64,000 bases of DNA from Closterium sp. NIES-65 (Eukaryota > Streptophyta > Zygnematophyceae > Desmidiales > Closteriaceae), in assembly GCA_948144175.1 (NCBI GenBank), contig CANXME010000218.1, positions 1 to 64,000 on the forward strand, in the 5' to 3' direction. Under the pieces are notes generated by a model. That model was not told the origin of the DNA, searched no databases, and saw only the letters and a list, made by a program, of their open reading frames with translations. Made by a program: the position numbers and the translations under genes. Positions 30,559-42,500 of the stretch are shown here, piece after piece (position 1 is the first letter of the stretch; the number at the start of each line of letters is the position of its first letter).

Positions 30559-33500
30559 CTAGACGGGGGGGAGGTATGAATGCAAGCAAAGGAAATGAAT
30601 GCGGGCATGTTAAGAAAAGGAAATGGCAAAAAGTGGTGGAAATTGGGGACATACCTTGGTAAGTTGAGCTGAATGCGCTGAACGCAGTGCAGGGCACTGC
30701 CCTCTGCTAGCAAAAGGTGCGACTCTGCCAGGCGTGCACTGGAGGAGAGGAAGGAGAGAGGGGAGAGAGAGCGGGGATCGAGACGGCCCTTGAGGCGCCT
30801 CAAAACCTGATGTGAAATCAATGAGGTGCTCTCTGCTATCAACACGTTTTTTCTCTGCCCGGCATGAATTGGAGCGGAAGGAGAGGAGGCGGCGAGGGAG
30901 TTGGAGAGGAATATGGAGAGGGAGAGGAATAGGGAGAGGGAGAGGAATAGGGAGCGGGAGAGAGGGAGATGGAAAGGGAGAGGGAGAGGGAGAGGGAGAG
31001 AGAGAGGGAGAGGGAGAGGGAGAGGGGGAGGGAAAGGGAGAGGGAGAGGGAGAGGGAGAGGGAGAGGGAGAGGGAGAGGGAGAGGGAGAGGGAGAGGGAG
31101 AGGGAGAGGGAGAGGGAGAGTGGGAGGGCATTCAGCTCAAGCGTGACGCCTGACTTTAACTCACCACGCAGCCAGCAGGGCATCGTGAGACACATTCAAC
31201 CGCACTGGGAGCTCCCAGGAAGCTTCCTCATTCCCCCTAGGCTGCTGCACCAGACGCTTTTCCCCTCTGCCACCGGTGGCGTCTGATTGGTCGGGAGGAG
31301 CTGCTGACACGGCAGCAGCGAATGAGGAGAGTGCAGCGGGTGAGGGTGTGGCAGGGACGGTGGAGTTGTGGTGTTGCAACCAGGCGTGGCACAGGTGGTG
31401 CACCTGGTTGGGGTGAGGCACGCAGAGTGAGAGACAGGCAGAGGGAGAGGCAAGCAGAGGGAAGTGGGTGGGAAGCAAGGTTTAAAAATACGGCCATTGT
31501 ATGATACGGTCCGTTTTTTTCGGTCGTATAATACGGCGTATTTGGCCATATTTCAGCTGTTTTTTTGTTGGCCGTTTTTGGCTCGAAAAAAAATCCAGAA
31601 ACTACTGAAATGTCTACAACAATGACAAGGAAGGCGATAATAACCTACTCTAAGGAGAAACAGGCCTGCAAAGGTCCACTATTACTGCCTCTACCCTTAC
31701 TAACTATACATGCATGCATATCTAAGCAAGTACCCCCCACACTCTACTCATCCTTCCTTGTATTCTTCCTACTCCACCTCGTCGTCCTCCTCTTCCTCCT
31801 CCCCACTCGACCGTCGCTGCAATCCTGGCATATTGTGGTCCATCCTCACTCTACTCATCCTCCTCTTCTTTGTCGTCCTCCTCCTCGTCCTCTTCCTCCT
31901 CCCCACTTGAACCGTCGCTGCAATCCCAGGCATCTCGTCCCTTGGGATTCTTTCTGGCAGGTTCTTCGTCCTCCCCACTGCTGTCTGCCGCCTCCTCTTC
32001 CTCCTCCTCATCCCGTGCTCTTCCTTTCCCCTTTCCCTTGGATGAACCGATGCCCTTCCCCTTCTTCCCTTTTGATGACTCACCCGCCTTCCCTTTCCTC
32101 TTCCTACCGATGCTCCCAAACTCCGACCAATCAATGGTGTATTCTTCCTCCTCGGGTTCTTCCTCCTCTTCTAGAGTTGAGCAGGTGCCCCGCTCGGGTC
32201 GGGCCGACCCGACCCGACCCGTGGTTTTGCCCGGGTCGGGTCAAGGTTTCTGAATCTCTGCCCCGCACGGGCCGACCCGACCCGACCCGGGGTAAGACCC
32301 GACCCGAGGGCTTATTTCGGGCCGGGCCGAGCCGGGTTTCGGGTCGGGCCTGCCCCGACCCGATATCGGGTCTAAAATGTCGAAATCGGGTCGGACCAGG
32401 TGTGCGACTCGATTTCGACAGGGCTAGGGCCGAAACCCTAGCCCAAATGTAAATCGATCGAGGGGATATTTTCCCCGTTGATTTACATTCGCCACCCCAG
32501 CAGCTAGTGGCCTTAGAGTATTAAGTACCTTTCTTTAAACTACTTCCTATCTTAGGCTTTCCCCCACGAATGCACATACTTTCAGTTACATTCGTAGATA
32601 TACGATTCTGGCAGCACTTCGCGCAGGTCAATTTCGTAGTTTTTAGGGTACTTAGATTCAAGAACAACCTCTACTTTCCTTCGACCCCACTACATCCGTG
32701 GCGTATAACAAGTATAACAGAGAAATGTACACATTGTGATGAATACCCCCAGCCTCCCCTAAGGGGGCGGGTCTGCCTGGCCCGACCCGACCCCGGGTCC
32801 CCTTTGACCCGAGTCAGTAGGCCCGGGTCGGGCCAACTGTTTCAAGATTCTGGCACGAGGTCGGCCCGACCCGACCTGACCCGAGGGCCCGTGTGGCCCG
32901 GCCAAATCGGGTCGGGTCGGGCCACATGCTCAACTCCTCTTCAGCCTCCCCTTCCTCGTCCTCCGATTCGGCCGAGATGATGGCACACCCTTCCTTGAGC
33001 GTGCCGTTTCCCAGGTCAGCATAGAGCCGGGCCCGCACGGCTGCCTTTTGATCAAAAGCATCACGGGCCCTCTTGATGAAGGCCACAATGGTCACGTCAG
33101 GCATTTTCTTTGCCGTGAGGCGGTTCCGGTCCCGCCTCTGCACACGCTGAAGGGCTGACCAGTACCGCTCCACCTCAGAGGAGGTGACTGGCTGTGACAG
33201 CACCATCACAGCCTGCTCTTGGAGCGCCTGCACTTCCCCACCAAACAGGGTCCACCACTCCGCATCCGTCATGCGCCCCCCCTCCACCAAGGTCCTTGCT
33301 GTCCAACGGGCATCATCAGAGCCCAGCCGGCCCTCCCCTCTGTGATACTGAGCCAGCTGTGATACTGAGCCAGCTGTGCAGCAAGCGTTATGCGCTGTGA
33401 GACATCCCCTCCCCGGGCTTGAATTACCTCGTCCGCCCCTTTCCTAATCTCTGGGTCGTTTTTGACCTCCTCCATGTACTAGTTACGGGGGTTGAGGAGC

Positions 33501-36500
33501 CAACCCATGGCGTGCAGGCAGTTGTGTAGCTGTGCATCCCACCTCTTGGCAATGATTGCCTTGATGGTGGTAAAAAAGGTGCTTCTATCCTTCGTGGCTA
33601 GCAGTTCCGTCCGTCTGATGAAGTGGGAGGTTGCTCACGGTGGAAATTGAGCAGATAATGTACAGTACACAACAGAATAAAAAACAGAATGCACAAAACC
33701 AGAATGTCCAAAACAGAAAACAAACTGAACAAAACAGAAAGTACAGGGTTGACAGCAAATCAGAAAACATCCAGCCCACCCACTTACCAGCCGCCTCAGC
33801 CGCTTCGGTTGTCTTGACCGTGGCCTCAAGCATGAGGCCATAGATTTGGCCCATGACTTGAGCCCGTGTGTCAACGGCTCGAAGAAAACGTAGATCGGAG
33901 TCATGAGGCGGAGCACCGCCGTCCCACAGTCCCAAAAAACATCGTCCAAGAGGAGCTTCCTAACCTCCATCCCCTCCTCTGTCTGTGCCACCGCCACCTC
34001 CTCCCATTCTTGACTGATTACCACCGCCCTCAACGCCCTCTTCACCTCCAGGAACTTGCCCAGCATGATGACCTGGGTGCCGAATCTCGTTGCACCCGGC
34101 CGCACCAAGGAGGGCTTGCTAAAAAGCTCATGGAACAAGATGACGGCAGAGGCGCTGCCTTTGACCATCATCACCACGCGGTGCACTTGGCCAAGCACAC
34201 GTTTAACAGCAGGGATGTTGCCGAGGTCGTGCAACATGACATCTAGGCAGTGGGCGGCGCAGTTGGTGAAGACGCCATGGGGATACGCCGAGCAAAGGTT
34301 GTTGGCGGCGATTTTGTTGTTAGAGGCGTTGTCCATCACGACTTGGATGACATGCGTAGGCCCCACCTCCTTCATCGCGCCCTCAACAAGACCCGCCAAG
34401 TAGACCCCGGTTTTTTTGGCGGTCTTCGAGTCAACGATGTCGACGATGACGGGAGCAGTGTCATTTTGGGCGATGACACGACACACACCATCCCGCGGGA
34501 TTTGATGCATGTCCACCCATCCACGGAGAGCATGCACCCGGTTGTCTTCCACCTCTCCTTGAGCTTGTCGAGCAGCGGGCCGGATACCTTGTAGGGGGTA
34601 GGGAGGGTGTACGCCTTCCCGTACACGACCGCCGCGTCAGCGAAGGCTTGGATTGACTTTGACTTGCTGGCGTTGAAGGCGAGGTCGTTCTCAGCAACTA
34701 CAGCAGCCCGCAGGTAATGTCACCGAATATGCACGGTTGTGCATATAAGGTGCCAGAATCATGGTGGTGTAGTGGAGGTGTAGCTATGTTGTGTTTGCAA
34801 ATTCGAGGATAGGTAGGTGGGAGCTGGGAAATTGACGCGAAGTTGGTAGGAGAGCACCTTGGGTGAAAACCTTGCAACCAATGAGAACGAACCAGCCCAG
34901 GCTCGAGCCGCACATTGAGAAATGCACGGTTCGAGCCAGGGTCAGGTAAGTTCACTCTCACACACACCTCTGATGCTTTCTGGTTGTTATCCTTTCGTAT
35001 AGTGGACTATTGTCACCTTACCAGAGCAGGCAGGTGGCACACCACTCAGGGAGGACCTTAGAGGTGAGAGTTCTGTCACTTTCATAACAACCAGAAAGGT
35101 GCGCGTACAAGCATGGATGTGTACGAGATGCGTTACGGCAGGAATTATGGTCGCCATGAGGCGGATCGCTCGCGGCGCGCACGCTCACGTGAGCGCGGGC
35201 GCTCGCTGGAGAGGTCGCCGCGGCGGCCTGAGCGATCGCCGCGGAGGCCGGCCTTTCGCGCGGATCAGGTTTCTCTCGCGCCAGATCGCCAGGAGGGAGG
35301 TTCCGCCTGAGAAGGAAGAGGCGGATCTGGATCCGTCACGACGGGGAGTGACCCGTGGCGGACGGACGGGCGTCACGGAGCGGATGGCGGTTGTGGGTAC
35401 CGCCAGGACACGGGAGCATACCGCTCGCCGGAGGAAGGCTATCGCCGTCGCGAAGAGAGAAGTCGCGGGCGAGGTCTGGAGGGGCTCTTCTCGGGTCGCC
35501 AAGGCGATCTTGATGTGGATGGAGAAGACGAGGCCGACTCGGCGAATCGAGTGCGGGAGACGAATCGTGAAGGCGAGACCAAGGGCGATGACGAACCCCA
35601 GGAGGAAGGCGCAGGCGAGCAGCGCGAGATGCCCGCTGGAGTTGATGACGACGATCCCGCGCAGGCGGGCGTGGCGGCGGAGCCGAGCACGGCGGAGGCG
35701 GAAGAAAAGGGCGGTACTACCCGAGACCTGCCGCGCGACGGAGAGAAAGGTGACGGCGGGGGGCGTGGCAGTGGCGCGCGCTCTCCAGATCCCCGTCAGC
35801 AGCGTGACGAGGGACGTGGTGACGGCGCGCGTTCGCCTGATCCGCGCCTGAATCGGGACGGAGGACGCGGCGGCGGTGCGCGCTTGCCAGAGGCTCGGCT
35901 GAATCGTGATGGGGGACGCGACGGAGGCACGCGCTCGCCACATCCACGGATGTATCGGGAAGGGGGGCGTGGCGGTGGCGCGCGCTCTCCAGATCCGCGT
36001 CAGCAGGGTGACGAGGGACGTGGCGACGGCGCGCGTTCGCCTGATCCGCGCCTGAATCGGGACGGAGGACGCGGCGGCGGTGCGCGCTTGCCAGAGCCTC
36101 GGCTGAATCGTGATGGGGGACGCGACGTAGGCACGCGCTCGCCAGATCCACGGATGTATCGGGAAGGGGGGCGTGGCGGCGGCGCGCGCTCTTCATATCC
36201 GCGTCAGCAGCGTGACGAGGGACGTGGCGACGGCGCGCGTTCGCCTGATACGCGCCTGAATCGGGACGGAGGACGCGGCGGCTGTGCGCGCTCGCCAGAG
36301 CCTCGGCTGAATCGTGATGGGGGACGCGACGGAGGCACGCGCTTGCCAGATCCACGGATGTATTGGGAAGGGGGGCGTGGCGGCGGTACGCGCTCGCCTG
36401 ATCGGCGGCAGAATCGTGACGGGGAACGCAGTGGCGGCGCGCGCTCGCCAGACCTGCGTCTCCCGCACGAGGATGGGAGGCACGGAAGCGGCTACCGCTC

Positions 36501-39500
36501 GCCAGGACGGCAGCAGCTGCAGGAAGAAAGGCGCAGAGGCGGCTACCGCTCGCCAGAGCTACGGCGACACCAGGACAGTGGACGCGGGGGAAGCGTGCGC
36601 TCACCAGATCCGCGGAGGTATCACAACTGGAGAAGCGGGGGGGAGCTGCGCTCTCCAGGTCCTCGTTACCCTCGTGATGAGAGACGCGGAGGCGACTACC
36701 GCTCGCCTGATCTGCAACGGTATCATGGAGAGAGGTGGGGAAGCGAGACGCGCTCGCCCGACTGGCACAGGCAACATGAAGAAAGCCGGGGAGGCGGATA
36801 CAGCTCGCAGCTTCGGCAACAGAGCAGGGATGAGGGGCGCGGCGGAGGGTATCACTCACCCGATCGGTACTGGCAGCATGACGGAAGACGTACCAGTGAG
36901 GGAGGACGGGATCAACGCAGCAGCAGAGAGGAAGGCAGCGGGCTGATGCACAGCCTAGAACGGGCTAGAGAGGCGAGGGAAGGGATACTGCGGGCGAGAG
37001 AGAGAGGAGCGTCAGGGAGATCAGCAGGAGGGCCGAGCGAGGCGTGGGGAGAAGGCAAGGGAAGCACGGTGATGGCCACGAGAGTGGAAGTGCCAGCACG
37101 CTTCTCAGGAGATCAGCGCACGGGCCCCACGCTGAAGAACTACCTGATGCAGGTGGGCAACGTGCGGTACAGATGCGAAAGGAGCGGCATGGACTCGGTG
37201 GACTTTTTCCTTAGTCTGCCAAACACATTGGAAGGGGAGGCGGAGACATTGTACAGGATGAAGATGGATGAGCTACTGGAAAGGGCAGGAAGGTACGGGG
37301 AAGACCCTACTGAAGCATTCCTGAGGCGGCTGAAACGGCAGTTTCCATGTCACACCGCAGAGAAGGTCAGGGAATTCCAAGATTTCAGGAAGGGGCGGGG
37401 CGAGTCACTACTCACCTACTATAACCGGCTGGTCAACCTGGCAGAGGATGTGACTTGCGCAGACATGGCCCTGCTTGTGAGTAAATTCCTGGATGGGCTG
37501 GAGGGCACTTTGGGAAGCGGACTGCGGATGAAGGTGTATGAGATGGGGGCCGACACAATGCTTGAAGAGGTGTTTGAACTGGCAGAGAAGATGGAGCTGG
37601 CGCAGAGGAAATATGAAGCATACAGGCCCAGACAGGCGGAGCGCGGCAGGGGGCCTACATGGGCTGCGGCCATGATACCAGAGGAGAAGGACAGGGCAGC
37701 GGGAAGAGGGGAGACCAGGCCTGACACACGAACATGCCACAGATGCGGGCAGCCAGGACACTTGCGCCGAGACTGCAAGAACTGTGACTCCTGTGGCAAG
37801 CCAGGGCATCGGCGGCGGGAATGTCCAACGGCACCGAAGTGTGAAGTCTGTGGGAAAGGAGGGCATGCAGCAAAGGAGTGTTATCAGCGAGAGGGGGCAG
37901 CGAAGAAGTCACCAGAAGATCTGGAGAAGCAAATCAGCAGGCTGCAGGCCCAGCTGCAGGCAATGGGACCACGACGGGAAGCTGAGGCGGGGATGTACGC
38001 CAAGGAAGAGGAGGAAGAAGATGTGGAGCAGGATGAGGAAGCCGCGTTCATGGTCTGGGCGGGAAGAGGAGAGAATGAGATGGAGCATGAGGAGCAACCA
38101 GCATACATGGCATGGCGAGGAAGAGAGGAAATGGGGTTGCGCAGCGGAGGAAAGGATGCACGGAAGGAGCAGCGGAGAAAGGAGCGGGAGAGAGGACAGA
38201 AGCCGGAGGAGAAGGAGGAGAGATGCACAGCAGCACGGCACCCCCAGAAGAGATTGGCTTGTTAGACTTCCGTGCTGCTGATCCAAGGTGGTGCGCTGTC
38301 AGTGGAAGGGGAGAAGGCTAAGACGGCTATTATAGACACTGGAGCGCAGAGCGTGATACTCGGAAAGGGGATGGCCGAGAAGCTGGGACTGTGGGCACCT
38401 GACAGGCATGTGGTGAAGGGGATGCTAGTGATGACAGCAGAGGGGGGAGAGTCGAAGTGGATGCCTTGTACGAGGACTCCAATAGAACTGACGGTGCTGA
38501 AGGGGGAGAAGCATGAGACGCCGGTTAGAATCAGGTGCGGGATCTCAGAGTCAGAAGATTTTGACGTCCTGGTGGGCACAGAGACGATCTTTGCATTGGG
38601 CATGACCATTTGCTTCTGGAAGGAGACAGTGGAGTTTAGAACCAGGTGGTGGAGGAAGGGTGAGCCACTGGGGCAGCTGCCGGTGCAGTTTGTCAGGACC
38701 GAGCCAAAAAGGGCCTACAGGGCAGATCTGAAGGAGGTGACAGCGAAGCAGGGGGCACAGAAGGCCGCAACAGGCAAGGGACAAGGTGGGGAGCCCAGGA
38801 TGCGTTTCATGGACGAACCTAGCCAGCAGACCGATTGGCAGCAACCCATTCGGCATGTGGAGCTGTTCGGAGGAATCGGGGCGGGACTGGCAGCAGTGGT
38901 GCGAAATGGAATTGCAGTGAAGCAGTGGATTTACGTGGAGAAAGCACCAGAAGTGAGGAAAATAGTGGAGCATCAGGCGTGGGAGTTGCACAGAGAGTTC
39001 CCGGAGCTGCTGCAGGGAGAGGTGATCAAGGCAGCAATGAGCAGAGGAATGAACGATGTAAGGGCCATTACGGAAGCTGAGGTAGCAAGCTGGGGGCACG
39101 TGGACCTGTTGGTGGCAGGGTGGGAATGCCAAGGGGTATCATGGGCAGGGAAGGGCAAGGGTGAGCAAGACCTACGAACACAGCTGATGGAGGATCTGTT
39201 CAGAGTCATGGAGTGGATGCAGGCGAGGTAAGGCAGAGTGGCTTACCTGCTGGAGCACTTGGATATGGAGGGAGACGTGAGAGAACCGATAAGACTAGTG
39301 AGGGAGAGAGTGACCAGACAGGTGGGGAAAGGAGTGAGCAGTGATGCGGCGCGGATGGGAGCATATGCGCACAGGCTCAGGATGTACTGGCAGAATGTGG
39401 TACCAGTAGAAGACCTGCAGAAGGAAATAGAAGGGGTGCAGAGAGCTGGGGGACGGAAGCTGAGCGACATATTGGAGCCAGGAAGAACGCCAGCACCAGT

Positions 39501-42500
39501 GACCAAGAAGGGCTACATCAGGCATTATCCCTGCAACCAAGTGGGACAGGAAAGGCAGGCACTGCCTAACCTGGTGTCATATGAGGGGGCAGCAGGCTAT
39601 CAGATGGATGGGAAGCAGCCAGGCCCAGGATTGGTGCATGACCACAGGAAGGGACAGTGGGAAGAGCCCACGGCCTTGGAGAGGGAGCTGGCCATGGGGT
39701 ACAAGGAGAACGCGACAGCAGCCTCAGGCGTGAGCGAGAAGGAACGGAGACGGGCATTCGGGAATGCCATGGATGGGTACATGATGAGGTGGTTGGTGCA
39801 GCGGATGTGGAAGGAGACAGTGCTGCACTGGGGACTGAAGGAGGGAGAAAACACAGTGGCAACGGTGAGGCACGGGGTGTGGGCCTGCCTGCAGAAACAG
39901 GAGCCAGAGTGGAAGATAGGTGAGAGCATGAGCGAAGAAGGGAAGGCAGCGATGCGGGCACTGCTGGCAAGGCATCGGAAGGGCTTCGCCTTCACACTGC
40001 TGGAGTTGGGGAGGTGCAAGATCAAAGAGATGGCGCTGAAATTGAGTAGTGACGAGCCGGTGTTCCACCGCAGGAGGAAGATGCCACCAGGGGATGAAGT
40101 GATCTGCAGGGAGAAGATAAAGGAGTTACTGGAAGCCGGACTGATGAGGAGGTCAGAGTCAGAATACGCTACCCCAACCGTGGTGGCAGCCAGGAAGGAC
40201 TTGACAGGCGAGGTGTTGAGTAGGAGGATGTGCGGGGACTACAGGGATCTCAACAAAATTACAGTGCCAGATAGATACCCAATGCCGATAGCGGAAGAGC
40301 TCTTTGACAAGCTGGCTGACGGGGTGTTCTTCACGACGCTGGACCTGCGACAGGGGTTCAATCAAATCAAGATCAGAGAGGAGGATGTGAAGAAAACGGC
40401 TTTCCACGGACCGGATGGGCTGTACGAGTGGCTTTACATGCCCTTTCGGTCTGAGGAACGCCTCGGCGGTGTTTCAGAGAGTCATGGATGCGGTGCTGCG
40501 GGGAATAGAACACACGGCGTGCTATATTGATGATGTCGTGATTTTCAGCTTGACCGAACAGCAGCACCTGGAGGACGTGGAGAGGACCTTGACCGCCATA
40601 GAAGGGGCAGGGCTCACCTGCCATCCCAACAAGTGCAGGTGGGGGGAGCGGACAGTGCAGTATCTTGGGTATGAGGTCACAGGGGGGCAGATTGGTATCC
40701 AGCAAGCGAAGGTGCAAGTGCTGGACAGGCTGAGGGAACCAAGAGACAAGTCAGGGCTGCGTGCGGTCTTGGGCTTCCTCAGCTACTACAGGCGCTTCGT
40801 GCCGAACTTCAGCAAACGAGCGACAGTACTAAATGGGATGCTGCGGGAGGACAAGGCATGGGAGTGGGGAGAGGAGCAGAGACAGGCACTGCAAGACCTC
40901 ATGACAGCCGTGAAGACAGCGACAGTGCTGCGGCTGCCAGCAGCGGACCAGGCCTTCATCCTCTACACAGACTGGAGCAGCCAAGGGATGGGGGCAATAT
41001 TATGCCAGGAGGTGGAGGGAGTGGAGAAGGTGGTGGCCTACGCCAGCAGGAGCTGCAACCCGGCGGAAGCACAATATAGCTCATACATTGGGGAAGGGCT
41101 GGCGGCAGTGTGGGCGGTCGGGCATTTCCGGATATACCTGCAGGGCCGAGAATTCACCTTAGTCACCGACCATCAGCCACTCACCTGGCTGATGACTACA
41201 CCAGGGCTAACAGGCAGGAACGCGCGGTGGGCGGTGAAGCTGCAGGAGTATGATTTCAAGATCAGGCACAGGCCGGGGAAGACGCTGCAGCACGTTGACG
41301 GCCTCTCCCGCAATCCACCGCCGTTGGAAATGAAACAGGCCACCCTGGGGACGGAAGAGACAGAGCAAGAGCCGGCACGGACCTTGATCTTACTGGCAAG
41401 AGAGGTGGAGCAGACGGGGGCGAAGGGGAGTAAGGGGCCAACCGACATCTGGTTGGATGCAAAGGCAATGCAATGGGTGAAGGGAGAAACCGAGGAGGAT
41501 GAAACGGTGCCTGAGAGAGTAAGGGCACGAGGGCACCACTACAGGTGGTATCAGCAGCAGCTGCAGATTAAGACGGAGGATGGGTGGAAGCTGGTGCCAG
41601 TGCCCGAGGACCGTGAAGCAGTGATCAAGGAAGTGCACACCAAGCTGGGGCACTTCGGGCATGAGAGGACCGTGCACCTGCTGAAGACGGGCTGGTGGTG
41701 GGAAGGGATGCGCAGGCAAGTAAAAGAGTGGGTGGAGGGGTGCGAGGCGTGTCAGAGGAGCAAAGAAAACCTGACGCAGGCCAAAGCAGAGCTGCACTCA
41801 CTGCCAATCTGCGGACTAGGGTTCCGTTGGTCCCTGGACCTCGCGGGAGAGCTGCCACTGAGTCGAAGCGGGAATCAGTACATCGTGTTCATGGTGGAGC
41901 ATGTGAGCAAGTGGCTGGAGGTGCGAGCGATCCCTAGCAAGAGCGCGAGGCACATTGCAGCAGCCTTCAAAGCGCAAGTAGTGTGCCGATTTGGAGCATG
42001 CGGGGAGGTACTCACAGACCAGGGAACAGAGTTCCAGGGGGAGTTCAAGAAGCTGCTGGCGGAGACTGGCATCATGCACCGAAAGACCTCCCGCTATCAC
42101 CCGCAGAGCGATGGGCCGACTGAGAGAGCCGTGCAAACCTTCAAGCGGGGGCTGCGGGCCTACGGGGAGCAGAGGAAGAGGGATTGGGATGAGGAGTTGG
42201 ACTGGATCGCGGCTGGGTACAGGTTCGGGAAGCAGGCAGCGTTGAAGGATCACTCCCCGTATAGCCTGCTGTTCGGACGAGAGCCGATTCTGCCAGTGGG
42301 AGCACCACGAGTATTGACAGATACAGTGACAGCGGGCACGATCAGGAACTGGGTAGCCCTGTCCGAGGTGAGGGCGCGCTACATGCGCTACATGATGCCA
42401 GCCGCGTTGGAGAATCTGCACACCGCGCAGCTCAGGGACGCAAGAAGATACGAACAGAGGCAACACAAAGGGGAGGGAAGAATGGCAAAGGATGTCTGCG

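Noticed and set aside
32160..32980. DPTRP-rich proteins near the hAT C-terminus
   Set aside because: They come from GGGTCGGG words in the inserted MITE. The hAT coding resumes outside it.
35099..36859. Overlapping frames on both strands at the start of the gypsy Gag
   Set aside because: Shadows of the GC-rich Gag repeat. Only the frame leading to the zinc knuckles and on to Pol has domain support.
39229..39231. TAA in the methyltransferase as part of a GT-AG intron donor (AG-GTAAGG)
   Set aside because: Both sides are conserved methyltransferase sequence in the same frame with normal motif spacing. Removing an intron here would cost motif VI. A simple stop is the plainer reading.
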